DNA of 36,500 nucleotides from Clostridiales bacterium (lineage in GTDB: Bacteria; Bacillota; Clostridia; Christensenellales; CAG-138), in the NCBI GenBank assembly GCA_015056105.1, contig SVGX01000015.1, positions 1 to 36,500 on the forward strand, read 5' to 3'. The notes under the pieces are model-generated. The model did not search any database and was not told the DNA's origin. It worked only from the letters and a program-made list of their open reading frames with translations. The position numbers and the translations under genes were made by a program. Below are positions 8,546 through 16,061 of this stretch, piece by piece. Numbering within the stretch: position 1 is the stretch's first letter; each line of letters starts with the position of its first letter.

Positions 8546-8577
8546 TTTCCTGCGACAAAAGGTTCTTGAAAACATCA

Positions 8578-8606
8578 TTGACAGTCACATGACCATATGT
8601 TAATAT
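8578..8606 (+). promoter_or_regulatory. Promoter of the nfeD-floA operon
   Basis: A perfect TTGACA (8578-8583) is followed after 17 bp by TAATAT (8601-8606), about 80 bp upstream of the NfeD start. It is the only strong promoter seen before the four-gene run ending at 11334. Confidence 0.7.
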
Positions 8607-8685
8607 GATAACGATACAGTTGTGTGCTGTATCGTTGTTGTGGTATCAGAAAATGTATATACTAATAAAAAGGAGGTTTTCCGAT

Positions 8686-9189
8686 ATGGATGGTTTGATG
8701 CAATACATCATCGGCTGGAGCCTGCCGGCAGTGATGTGCTTGCTTGTCGGCCTTGCGCTGATGATCGCAGAAATGTTCACGCCGGGCATGGGCGTGCCGG
8801 GCATTCTCGGCTTTATCGCGCTTGCGGCGGCGGTGGTACTCCGGGCGGATTCCCTTGCAAACGCCATTATCACCCTTGCGCTGATCCTTGTGATCCTCGG
8901 CATCGCGGGCTTTTTCGTCTACCGCTCCTTCCAGAAGGGCGCGCTTTCCCGCTCCGCCATCGTTCTCAGGGAAAGCATCGACAAAAAATCCACTTCTCTT
9001 TCCGATGCGGATGCGGAAGCGCTTCTTGGCCTTGAAGGGGAGTGCCTGACCGCGCTTCGCCCCTCCGGCAATGCGGATTTTGACGGGAAAAAGCTGGATG
9101 TTGTCAGCGACGGCGCCTTCATTGAAAAAGGCAGCCGTGTGCGCATCGTGTGCGTCGAGGGCCTGCGCATCCTTGTGAAAAAGATCTGA
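8686..9189 (+). CDS. NfeD-like membrane protein
   Basis: This 167-residue protein has three or so hydrophobic segments in its first 85 residues, including the motif EMFTPGMGVPGILGFIAL typical of NfeD/YqeZ proteins. It ends in a soluble beta-rich OB-fold domain (about 110-167, LEGECLTALRPSG...GKKLDVVSDGAFIEKGSRVRIVCVEG divided by short turns). NfeD proteins are partners of SPFH/flotillin proteins; in B. subtilis yqeZ-floA (yqfA) are adjacent, and a floA homologue is two genes downstream here. This is the short form lacking the ClpP-class serine protease domain. AAAAGGAGG at 8667-8675 fixes the ATG at 8686. Confidence in family and partnership is high. Confidence 0.9.
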   Translation: MDGLMQYIIGWSLPAVMCLLVGLALMIAEMFTPGMGVPGILGFIALAAAVVLRADSLANAIITLALILVILGIAGFFVYRSFQKGALSRSAIVLRESIDKKSTSLSDADAEALLGLEGECLTALRPSGNADFDGKKLDVVSDGAFIEKGSRVRIVCVEGLRILVKKI

Positions 9190-9203
9190 CACGGGAAAAA
9201 CAT

Positions 9204-9449
9204 ATGAAATTCTGCATGAAATGCGGTTCCTTCTATGAGGAGAAGGAAGGCACTGCGGGCTGTCCCAAATGTGCCGGGATCGCCGCGCTTTACAAGGCCG
9301 CCGAGGCGGCGGAAGTGGACCACGCCATGGATGAAGAAACGGCAAAACGCCTGCGCAAGCGGGCATGGCTGGAGCTTCTCATCGGCATCCCCGCCTTCAT
9401 CGGCGTTATCTACGGTTTGATATGCCTGTTCCGGCTGCTGCGTGCGTAA
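9204..9449 (+). CDS. Small zinc-ribbon membrane protein
   Basis: This 81-residue protein has a zinc ribbon at the N-terminus (FCMKCGSFY and CPKCAG, i.e. two CxxC pairs separated by about 15 residues), a charged helix and one C-terminal membrane segment (about 56-77, ending CLFRLLRA). It starts 14 bp after nfeD and precedes floA, so it is part of the same operon. The ribosome site is weak (GGGAAAAAC). I do not recognise a named family beyond 'zinc-ribbon domain protein'. The position between nfeD and floA suggests a role at the flotillin membrane domain. Confidence 0.75.
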   Translation: MKFCMKCGSFYEEKEGTAGCPKCAGIAALYKAAEAAEVDHAMDEETAKRLRKRAWLELLIGIPAFIGVIYGLICLFRLLRA

Positions 9450-9515
9450 TGCGGAGACCGGCGGGAAACAATAATCAAAACAACAAAAAGAATTTTGCTA
9501 CAGGGGGTAAAAACT

Positions 9516-10493
9516 ATGCCTGAACTCATTATCGCTGTTTTCATTATCGTCGCGGCGATCATCTTCCTCGCCATCTTCTTCAGCTTTGTACCGGTGGGGC
9601 TCTACATCTCCGCCCGCGCCAGCGGCGTGAAGGTGGGCATCGGCCAGCTTGTTGCCATGCGCATCCGCAAGGTGGTGCCTTCCCGCATCGTGAACCCGAT
9701 GATCAAGGCCACGAAAGCCGGTCTTGTGATCCCGCTCAACAAGCTTGAAGCCCATTACCTGGCGGGCGGCAACGTGGACCGCGTGGTCAACGCCCTGATC
9801 GCTGCCCAGCGCGCGGGCATCCCCCTCGATTTTGAGCGCGCCTGCGCCATCGACCTGGCCGGCCGCGATGTGCTCAACGCCGTGCAGATGAGCGTTAACC
9901 CGAAGGTCATCGAGACCCCGGTCATCGCTGCCATCGCCAAGGACGGTATTGAACTTCGCGCCAAGGCCCGCGTGACCGTTCGCGCCAACATCGACCGCCT
10001 TGTGGGCGGCTCCGGCGAAGAGACCATCATCGCCCGTATCGGCGAAGGTATCGTTACCACCGTCGGCTCTTCCAAGACGCACAAGGATGTGCTTGAAAAC
10101 CCGGACCTCATCTCCCAGACCGTTCTCAACAAGGGCCTTGATGCCGGTACCGCCTTCGAGATCCTTTCCATCGACATCGCGGATGTGGACGTGGGCCGCA
10201 ATGTGGGCGCACAGCTGCAGATCGACCAGGCGGAAGCGGATAAGCGCATCGCTCAGGCGAAGGCGGAGGAGCGCCGCGCCATGGCCGTTGCCCAGGAACA
10301 GGAAAACAAGGCGGAAGTGCAGGGTATGCGCGCCCGCGTGATCGAGGCCGAGGCGGAAGTGCCCCGTGCCATCGCCGCCGCGTTCCGGGATGGCAAGCTT
10401 GGCGTGATGGATTATTACAACATGCAGAATGTGATCTCCGACACCAGAATGCGCGATTCCATCGCCGGCGGTGCCCAGAGCGAGCGCAAATAA
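9516..10493 (+). CDS. floA: Flotillin-like protein FloA (UPF0365)
   Basis: This is a 325-residue FloA homologue. It has one N-terminal membrane hairpin segment (about residues 3-27), then [18 protein letters not shown] and the SPFH-like core ([22 protein letters not shown] split across two strands). It then has the coiled, Ala/Glu-rich segment [23 protein letters not shown] read in two blocks, and ends in the conserved tail with [10 protein letters not shown]. FloA scaffolds functional membrane microdomains. Length matches the B. subtilis protein (331). AGGGGGT lies 10 bases before the ATG at 9516. It follows nfeD and a small zinc-ribbon membrane protein, conserving the yqeZ-yqfA pairing with one insertion. 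Confidence 0.95.
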   Translation: MPELIIAVFIIVAAIIFLAIFFSFVPVGLYISARASGVKVGIGQLVAMRIRKVVPSRIVNPMIKATKAGLVIPLNKLEAHYLAGGNVDRVVNALIAAQRAGIPLDFERACAIDLAGRDVLNAVQMSVNPKVIETPVIAAIAKDGIELRAKARVTVRANIDRLVGGSGEETIIARIGEGIVTTVGSSKTHKDVLENPDLISQTVLNKGLDAGTAFEILSIDIADVDVGRNVGAQLQIDQAEADKRIAQAKAEERRAMAVAQEQENKAEVQGMRARVIEAEAEVPRAIAAAFRDGKLGVMDYYNMQNVISDTRMRDSIAGGAQSERK

Positions 10494-10569
10494 CAAGCCT
10501 CTTTTCGGCAGCTGCTGCCCGTAAGGGCGGCGGCATATCCCCCGATCGTTCCGGGAGAAGGGAGGAAAC

Positions 10570-11334
10570 ATGGAATTTCTGATCATTATCGGCATCATCG
10601 TTTCCATCGTGAATGCCATCAAGAAAAAGAACAAGGAAGCGGAGCAGGCCGCAAAGCGCCGCCAGGCGGTTTTCGATGCGGAAAGCGCGAAAAACGCGCA
10701 GCAAAGCGATGAACGGCAGCAGACGAGCCGTGCTGCCGGGGAAGCCGGGGAACGCCCCCGGCAGGATACCGCCGCAGAGCGTGCGCGCGCCGATGCAAGG
10801 GCTGCGGATTACCGCCGCCAAAGGGAAGGGAGCGCCCCTTCACAGCAGCCCATCACCCGGTGGCGCTGCCGCTGCGGCTGCGATAACGAAGAAAACGCTT
10901 CCTTCTGCACCGCCTGCGGCAAGGCGCGCGCCGGCGGCAGCATGAACGCCGCCACCACGGAGGGCAGGGCAGCTTCCTTTGAGGGAATGTCCGTTTCCGG
11001 CGAAGGCATGAGCGCCCCGGGCGCCTACATGTCCGGCGTCAAGCGGCGGGAAGTCAAGGCGCCAAGCACCACCGTGCCGGGCACGGCGAAGGCCGCCAAA
11101 CATGTGGTAAAGCCGCTGACCGAATCCGTTCACAGCCATGTGGAATCGAGCATCGCCGGCATCGAAAAGGATTGTCATGTGCCGGAAGATACCGCCCCGA
11201 TGGAAGAGGATGCCTACCGCATCGAGGAAGCTGCAGGGCCGGCCGGCATCAGCCTTGCCTTTGACCGCAATGCCGCCGTGCAGGGGCTCCTGTATGCGGA
11301 GATCCTCGGGAAGCCGCGGGCAATGCGGAAATAA
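10570..11334 (+). CDS. Membrane-anchored zinc-ribbon protein, last gene of floA operon
   Basis: This 254-residue protein begins with a single membrane anchor (residues 2-16). A highly charged Lys/Glu/Arg/Gln helix (about 17-80, likely coiled coil) is followed by a zinc ribbon (RCRCGCDN...FCTACGKA, about 97-117) and a low-complexity Gly/Ala/Ser region. It ends in a conserved-looking C-terminal motif AVQGLLYAEILGKPRA. AGGGAGGAAAC precedes the ATG. It sits 76 bp after floA, before a strong terminator, so it closes the operon. The C-terminal motif resembles one I recall at the ends of other Firmicutes membrane proteins, but I can give no function. Both accessory proteins of this operon carry zinc ribbons. 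Confidence 0.8.
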   Translation: MEFLIIIGIIVSIVNAIKKKNKEAEQAAKRRQAVFDAESAKNAQQSDERQQTSRAAGEAGERPRQDTAAERARADARAADYRRQREGSAPSQQPITRWRCRCGCDNEENASFCTACGKARAGGSMNAATTEGRAASFEGMSVSGEGMSAPGAYMSGVKRREVKAPSTTVPGTAKAAKHVVKPLTESVHSHVESSIAGIEKDCHVPEDTAPMEEDAYRIEEAAGPAGISLAFDRNAAVQGLLYAEILGKPRAMRK

Positions 11335-11352
11335 CGGGATAACAGCAGGAAA

Positions 11353-11386
11353 AACGCTCCGAAGCTGATGCTTCGGAGCGTTTATT
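11353..11386. terminator. Terminator between convergent floA operon and MATE gene
   Basis: A perfect 13-bp stem AACGCTCCGAAGC / GCTTCGGAGCGTT with a TGAT loop has TATT on one side and a run of A on the other, so it can work in both directions. Confidence 0.85.
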
Positions 11387-11425
11387 GTATATCGAAAACC
11401 GCTTCGGCTCCGCCGGGAGGGGTCA

Positions 11426-12802
11426 TTACGGTCGGGAAGTTTTCCCCTCAAGCCCCGCCATGGCTTTTTTGAACTGGCGGGCAAACATGACGGATGTCAC
11501 GCTTACGGCAATAAAATCCGCCGCCGGCTCCGCCAGATATACCGCCATCACCTTATCCGCAAAGAAATGGGGCAGGATGTAGATGAAGGGGATCAACAGG
11601 ATGAGCTTTCGCAGCGCCGCCAGAAACAGCGATGTTTTCGCGTTGCCGATGGCGATGAAGGTCTGCTGACAGGCGATCTGAATGCCGAAGATGCCGCTTG
11701 CCGCCATAAAGATGCGCATCGCCCAGGCGGTAAAGTCAAGAAGCGCCGCATCTGCGGTGAAGATGCCCGCAAGGGTCCGGGGGAAAAGCATTGCCATAAG
11801 CCAAAGCGTCATGGAATAGATGATGCAGCAGCGAAGCAGCAGCCTGAAGGTGCCCTGTACCCGCTCTCTGTTTTTTGCGCCGAAGTTGAAGCTGGCGATG
11901 GGCTGCGCGCCCTGGGTAAGCCCCTGCAGCGGCAGCAGCGAAAGCTGGGATACCGTGTGCAGGATCGTCATTGCGCCAACGGCGATATCGCCGCCGTAGG
12001 TGCGCAGGGATGTGTTGAAGGAAACGGAAAGAAGGCTTTCCGTGCTCTGCATCACAAAGGGGGAAAGGCCAAGGGCGATGCAGGGAAGGATCAGCTTTGC
12101 ATCAAGGCGCATGTTTTTCGCCCGGATGCGCAGGATGGCCTTTTTGCCCCGGAGAAAGCTGATCACCCATGCGGCGGAAAGGCTCTGGGAAAGGATGGTG
12201 GCAAGGGCGGCGCCTTTGACGCCCATATCAAAAGCAAAGATAAAAAGCGGATCGAGGGCGATGTTTGCCACCGCACCGATGGCCACCGTAAACATGCTGA
12301 TCTTTGCAAAGCCCTGTGCGGTGATAAAGGCGTTCATGCCGAGCGTCAGCTGTACGGATACGGTGCCGAGGGCGTATACGGAAAGGTACGCGCCCGCATA
12401 GGGGATGGTGTTTTCCGTTGCGCCGAAGGCAAGAAGCATATCTTCCCCGAAAACAAGTAGAGCGGGCGTGATGACCGCCGCAAGGCACAAAAGCAGCGCA
12501 AAGCTGTTGCCGAGGATGCGCTCCGCCCCCTCATAATCCCCTTCGCCCATGCGGATGGAAGCACGGGGCGCGGCGCCCATGCTCACAAGGGCAGCAAAGG
12601 CGGAAACAAGCTGCAGGATCGGCATGCACACGCCAAGCCCCGTCAGCGCCAGGGCGCCCACATCCGGAATGTGGCCGATGTAGATCCTGTCCACCATGTT
12701 GTAAAGCATGTTCACAAGCTGCGCCGTCACCGCGGGCAGCGCCAGCTTGAAAAGAAGCCTGCCAAGGGGTTCCGCGGCAAGGAATTCACTGTCCCGTTTC
12801 AT
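11426..12802 (-). CDS. MATE family multidrug efflux transporter
   Basis: This is a 458-residue, 12-segment integral membrane protein of the MATE (MatE/NorM-DinF superfamily) fold. It exports cationic or drug-like compounds using a Na+ or H+ gradient. Diagnostic stretches are PLGRLLFKLALPAVTAQLV, MLYNMVDRIYIGH, the second-half repeat LQGLTQGAQPIASFNFGAKN and a final helix rich in Ala/Phe. The internal twofold repeat and length fit the family. GGAGG lies before the ATG, and a perfect-spaced promoter is upstream. It is followed on the same strand side by another MATE gene with only moderate similarity, so they are separate transporters, not a broken duplicate. The substrate is unknown. Confidence 0.95.
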   Translation of the reverse strand: MKRDSEFLAAEPLGRLLFKLALPAVTAQLVNMLYNMVDRIYIGHIPDVGALALTGLGVCMPILQLVSAFAALVSMGAAPRASIRMGEGDYEGAERILGNSFALLLCLAAVITPALLVFGEDMLLAFGATENTIPYAGAYLSVYALGTVSVQLTLGMNAFITAQGFAKISMFTVAIGAVANIALDPLFIFAFDMGVKGAALATILSQSLSAAWVISFLRGKKAILRIRAKNMRLDAKLILPCIALGLSPFVMQSTESLLSVSFNTSLRTYGGDIAVGAMTILHTVSQLSLLPLQGLTQGAQPIASFNFGAKNRERVQGTFRLLLRCCIIYSMTLWLMAMLFPRTLAGIFTADAALLDFTAWAMRIFMAASGIFGIQIACQQTFIAIGNAKTSLFLAALRKLILLIPFIYILPHFFADKVMAVYLAEPAADFIAVSVTSVMFARQFKKAMAGLEGKTSRP

Positions 12803-12829
12803 GAAAGAACCTCCGTTTCAATAGGAAGT

Positions 12830-12858
12830 ATTATACCGCAAATCGGGGCAAATGACAA
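12830..12858 (-). promoter_or_regulatory. Sigma-A promoter of the first MATE gene
   Basis: On the minus strand TTGTCA (12853-12858) and TATAAT (12830-12835) are separated by 17 bp, ending 28 bp before the start codon. Confidence 0.8.
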
Positions 12859-12910
12859 AAGAAAGGCAGATGGTTTGCATGAAGTTTGCAATTGGAAGCC
12901 GGAAGTGAAA

Positions 12911-12942
12911 TCAAAAGACCCCATTCCGAAAAGGGAATGGGG
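12911..12942 (-). terminator. Terminator of the second MATE gene
   Basis: The hairpin CCCCATTC...GAATGGGG is followed on the minus strand by TCTTTTGATTT, just after the stop at 12950 and before the promoter of the next MATE gene. Confidence 0.75.
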
Positions 12943-12949
12943 TGCTGTG

Positions 12950-14332
12950 TCACGAAACCTTGTTTTTCTGCTTTTCCCGCGTTTTGATTTCCCTGCCGAT
13001 GCGCCGCAAAAGAATGACGGAAAGGATCGCCGCAAGGGCATTGACGCCGGTGAAGTTGAGCCAGATCCCGTCGAGGCCAAAAGGCCAGAGCAGAACGATC
13101 AGCAGTATCGGGAACACCATTGCCGTGGAGACGGACATGATGGTGGCCTGTTTCGGCTTTTCAATGGCGCTCAGGAAGCCCTGCGACACCACCACGAACC
13201 AGCGGAACAGGTAGGCAAAGCAGAAAAGGCGGATGGCGTGGGTGGATTCCGCAAGCAGCCTTGCATCCTCTGCGTTGGCAAACATGGCGGCGATCACACC
13301 TGGGAAAAAGAACAGCGCCGACGTGGAAAGAAGTCCGACCACAGCGGTGCCCGCATAGCCGCACTTGACGATCTTCTTCACCCTGCCGTAGTTTTCCGCA
13401 CCCCAGTTATAGCCGATAGCCGGGGCAAGGGAATCGCTGATGCCGTAAAGCAGGGGCCAGCAAAGGTCGCTTGAATACATCAGCACCGCGTAAACCGCCA
13501 CAGCCGTGGGGCCGCCGCCCGCGCCGAAGGCCTTTGCGCCAAGGGTCATAAGGGTAATGTTCATCGCAATGGCGGTGACACGGCCGGAGATATTGCTTAA
13601 AAACGTGGGCGAACCACAGGCCGCGATCTGCCTGCACATGGCAAGGCTGAAGCGGGGCTTTGTGAATTTGAGCAGTGCCCGGTTTCGCACGAAAGGGATG
13701 ATTGCAAGAAGGGAGCTGATGCCGAAGGCGATACACGCGGCAAGGGCGGAGCCCACCACATCAAACCGGAGCACCACAAGGAACAGGGCAAGCAGGGCAA
13801 TGGTCAGCAAATTGCAGAAGATGTTGATCGCCATGCTGGTCTTCACATACCCGCTGATGCGAAGGTAGTTATCCATGGCGAAGAAGATGGCGGTCAGCGG
13901 GCTGCAGAGCGCATAGGTGCGAAGATAGCGCACGGATGTTTCAAGCAGCGTATCATCCGCGCCCATCATCCTTGAAAGAGGGCGGGCGGCGATATACATG
14001 ACAGCGCCCATCACAAGAGCGACGATAAAGAGCATGATGATGGAGCAGGTGAACACGTTGTTGGCGTTTTCATGCTCCTTTTTGCCGAGGGATATGGAAA
14101 TGGGCACGGAAGCGCCCACACCGATCAGGTCCGCCACGGAAAAATTGATCATCACAAGAGGAAAAGCAATGTTCACCGCCGCAAAAGCACCTTCGCCGAG
14201 AAGCTGACCGATGAAAATGCCTTCCGCGATGCTGTAGATGGACATCGCAAACATGCTGACCATGCCGGGCAGTGCCACCTTGAAGAAAAGCCGCCAGGGC
14301 TTCATGGTGGCATACATGGCTTCCGTTTTCAT
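12950..14332 (-). CDS. MATE family efflux transporter
   Basis: This 460-residue MATE transporter has twelve hydrophobic segments. Recognisable parts are MKPWRLFFKVALPGMVSMF, the loop YSIAEGIFIGQLLGE typical of the DinF/VcmD-like branch, NYLRISGYVKTSM in the first half and the second-half motif GISDSLAPAIGYNWGAENYG. It ends in a basic tail. AAGGAGCC precedes the ATG, and its own promoter and terminator make it monocistronic although it lies head-to-tail with another MATE gene. The differences at signature positions (GYNWGAEN here, SFNFGAKN in the neighbour) suggest different subfamilies and substrates. Confidence 0.95.
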   Translation of the reverse strand: MKTEAMYATMKPWRLFFKVALPGMVSMFAMSIYSIAEGIFIGQLLGEGAFAAVNIAFPLVMINFSVADLIGVGASVPISISLGKKEHENANNVFTCSIIMLFIVALVMGAVMYIAARPLSRMMGADDTLLETSVRYLRTYALCSPLTAIFFAMDNYLRISGYVKTSMAINIFCNLLTIALLALFLVVLRFDVVGSALAACIAFGISSLLAIIPFVRNRALLKFTKPRFSLAMCRQIAACGSPTFLSNISGRVTAIAMNITLMTLGAKAFGAGGGPTAVAVYAVLMYSSDLCWPLLYGISDSLAPAIGYNWGAENYGRVKKIVKCGYAGTAVVGLLSTSALFFFPGVIAAMFANAEDARLLAESTHAIRLFCFAYLFRWFVVVSQGFLSAIEKPKQATIMSVSTAMVFPILLIVLLWPFGLDGIWLNFTGVNALAAILSVILLRRIGREIKTREKQKNKVS

Positions 14333-14373
14333 CTGAAAGGCTCCTTCAGTTTGTTTTCAGGATAATCTATTGT

Positions 14374-14402
14374 AGTATAGCTTTGCCGTATGGGAAAGTC
14401 AA
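14374..14402 (-). promoter_or_regulatory. Sigma-A promoter of the second MATE gene
   Basis: On the minus strand TTGACT (14397-14402) and TATACT (14374-14379) lie 17 bp apart, 41 bp before the start codon. Confidence 0.8.
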
Positions 14403-14419
14403 TGGGAAGAGGCGGGTAG

Positions 14420-14470
14420 CGCGGCTTCGAGTCCCTCCATCTAAAGCTCCACCACAAAAAACACCACCCA
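14420..14470. repeat. 51-bp direct repeat, copy A
   Basis: This block is identical over 51 bp to 14631-14681. It contains TTCGAGTCCCTC, resembling a tRNA T-arm, then CTCCACCA, resembling a CCA-bearing acceptor end, and then an A-run and CACCACCC. It is followed by a short inverted GGGTGGT and TATCCCC. It looks like tRNA-locus debris rather than a functional tRNA, because no matching 5' stem half precedes it. Confidence 0.85.
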
Positions 14471-14594
14471 AGGGTGGTATCCCCTAAGCTGTGATGCTGT
14501 TGCCGGGGCAGGGGGACTCGTTTTCGGCCATCGGCAGGCCGTGCTTGTGTTCCACACTGCGCACGTCACGCCTGGGCTCGAAAACCCGGCCGCT

Positions 14595-14619
14595 AAAATC
14601 GATGCACTGCATCGATTTT
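14595..14619. repeat. 25-bp near-perfect palindrome between the direct repeats
   Basis: AAAATCGATGCA and TGCATCGATTTT are exact inverted copies around a single C. The segment lies between the two 51-bp repeats. Flanking T- and A-rich ends could make it a weak bidirectional terminator, or it is part of an interspersed repeat. No gene is seen in 14333-14698. Confidence 0.8.
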
Positions 14620-14630
14620 GCCCGGTGGGC

Positions 14631-14681
14631 CGCGGCTTCGAGTCCCTCCATCTAAAGCTCCACCACAAAAAACACCACCCA
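14631..14681. repeat. 51-bp direct repeat, copy B
   Basis: This is the exact second copy of 14420-14470. Here its right end forms the distal arm of the hairpin that abuts the tRNA-Ala 3' end. Confidence 0.85.
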
Positions 14682-14706
14682 AAGGGTGGTGTTTTTTGTG
14701 GTGGAG
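14658..14706 (-). terminator. Long tRNA-Ala terminator hairpin that mirrors the tRNA 3' end
   Basis: Two 23-base arms (14658-14680 and 14684-14706) are exact inverted copies with an AAA/TTT loop. On the minus strand the first arm begins with CTCCACCA, the very 3' end of the mature tRNA, and the second arm contains GGTGGTGTTTTTT, which supplies the U tract. The hairpin therefore uses the tRNA acceptor sequence as part of its stem. Confidence 0.75.
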
Positions 14707-14774
14707 ATAAGGGGACTCGAACCCCTGACTTCTGCATTGCGAACGCAGCGCTCTACCAACTGAGCTATATCCCC
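14699..14774 (-). tRNA. tRNA-Ala (anticodon CGC), CCA encoded
   Basis: Read on the minus strand, the gene folds into a full cloverleaf. The 7-bp acceptor GGGGATA / TATCTCC carries the alanine identity pair G3:U70. The D-arm is GCTCAGTTGGTAGAGC, the anticodon stem is CTGCG / TGCAG with loop TTCGCAA (anticodon CGC), and the T-arm AGGGG-TTCGAGT-CCCCT is intact. The discriminator A is followed by an encoded CCA. It is alone, not in a tRNA cluster. A TATAAT lies about 28 bp upstream (minus strand, 14802-14807) with only a poor -35. Confidence 0.95.
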
Positions 14775-14876
14775 ATATGCGGTTTTTGCTTCACAGCATA
14801 GATTATAATACACCACTCTGCGGAGAAAATCAAGATGCAAAAACCGTTTTTTTCGTTCCTGTTTTGCGATCTGAAT

Positions 14877-14909
14877 GAAAAGCGGGAAGGCATGCTTTCG
14901 CCTTCCCGC
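14877..14909 (-). terminator. Terminator of the aminotransferase operon
   Basis: The 10-bp stem GCGGGAAGGC / GCCTTCCCGC with an 8-nt loop is followed on the minus strand by TTTTCATT, 31 bp past the stop at 14941. Confidence 0.8.
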
Positions 14910-14940
14910 AATGCAGTCTTTTCCCGATGTTGTCTTTTCC

Positions 14941-16029
14941 TTAAAACTTCAGCGGATAAGTCCAGCCCATGTCGTCTTCCACGACGCCGGTCTGCATGCC
15001 GTAAAGGGTGTCGTAAAGCTTCTGGGCGATGGGGCCCACCTTGCCGTCCGCCACCTGTACATCATCGCCCTTGATGCAGCGCCAGCCGATGGGCGAGATG
15101 ACCGCGGCGGTGCCGGAAGCGAAAATCTCCTTCAGCGTACCGTCCGCTGCGGCGGCGATCACATCATCGATGGAAAGCTTGCGCTCGGAAACCTTCACGC
15201 CCCATTTTTTAAGAAGGGCGATCACGCTGTTGCGGGTAATGCCGGGCAGAATGGTGCCGCTGTCAAGGGAAGCGGTGATCACCTCGTCACCGATGACGAA
15301 GAAGGCGTTGGAGGTGCCGATCTCTTCCACATATTTATGTTCCGCCGCGTCAAGCCAGAGAACATCCTTGCAGTTGTATTTGATGGCATCCTGGCTGGCG
15401 CGCATACCGCCGCCGTAGTTGCCGCCCACCTTGGCATAGCCGGTGCCGCCCTGCGCGGCGCGGATGTACTTGTCCTGCACATAGATGCGCGTGGTGGTAA
15501 GACCCGCATCGTTGGCGGCATAATAGGAGCCGGTGGGGCTCAGGATGATCATGAACTTATAATGCTGCGCCGGCAGCACGGAGAAGGATACCTCATCGCC
15601 AAAAAGGAAGGGGCGGATGTAAAGGGAGGTATTCTTGCCATGGGGGATCCAATCCTTATCCGCTTCGATAACGGCTTCAAGACCCGCCATAAAAAGGTCG
15701 CCGGGCACTTCGGGCATGCACATGCGCTCGCAGGTGTTCTTCATGCGGGCGATGTTCATATCCGGCCGGAACAGCTGGATGCTGCCGTCGGGCTTTCTGT
15801 AGGCTTTCATGCCCTCAAACATCATTTGTGCATAGTGGAGCACCGCGCTGGCAGGCTCGATCAGGAAGGGGGCATGGGGCTCAACGCGCCAGGAATGCCA
15901 GCCCTTGCCGGCATCGTATTCCATGACAAACATGTGATCGGTGAAATACTTGGCAAACCCCAGCTTACTCTCATCCGCCGGACGGGGCTTGGGATTGGTG
16001 GTTCTTGTTACGGGAATCTCGTAAGTCAT
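14941..16029 (-). CDS. ilvE: Branched-chain amino acid aminotransferase
   Basis: This is a 362-residue class IV PLP aminotransferase that interconverts Val/Leu/Ile and their 2-oxo acids. Family marks are LHYAQMMFEGMKAYR near the front, the PLP lysine K200 in GTGYAKVGGNYGG, EEIGTSNAFFV and SGTILPGITRNSVI near the middle, and a late GTAAVISPIG. This is the BCAT type 2 (long, eukaryote-like) form. The ATG at 16029 is preceded by AGAAAGAAGGAAAC; an upstream in-frame start at 16065 would run into the neighbour. It lies 32 bp downstream of the nitrilase-family gene and shares its promoter and terminator. Confidence 0.95.
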   Translation of the reverse strand: MTYEIPVTRTTNPKPRPADESKLGFAKYFTDHMFVMEYDAGKGWHSWRVEPHAPFLIEPASAVLHYAQMMFEGMKAYRKPDGSIQLFRPDMNIARMKNTCERMCMPEVPGDLFMAGLEAVIEADKDWIPHGKNTSLYIRPFLFGDEVSFSVLPAQHYKFMIILSPTGSYYAANDAGLTTTRIYVQDKYIRAAQGGTGYAKVGGNYGGGMRASQDAIKYNCKDVLWLDAAEHKYVEEIGTSNAFFVIGDEVITASLDSGTILPGITRNSVIALLKKWGVKVSERKLSIDDVIAAAADGTLKEIFASGTAAVISPIGWRCIKGDDVQVADGKVGPIAQKLYDTLYGMQTGVVEDDMGWTYPLKF

Positions 16030-16061
16030 GACGGTTTCCTTCTTTCTTGCTGCTGAATTTT

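Noticed and set aside
14420-14681. Possible CRISPR from the exact 51-bp repeats
   Set aside because: There are only two copies, 211 bp apart, with no uniform spacers and no cas genes.
14441-14801. Short open frames around the tRNA (for example ending VVFFVVEL)
   Set aside because: They translate the repeat and the tRNA itself; such frames are a familiar artefact beside tRNA genes.
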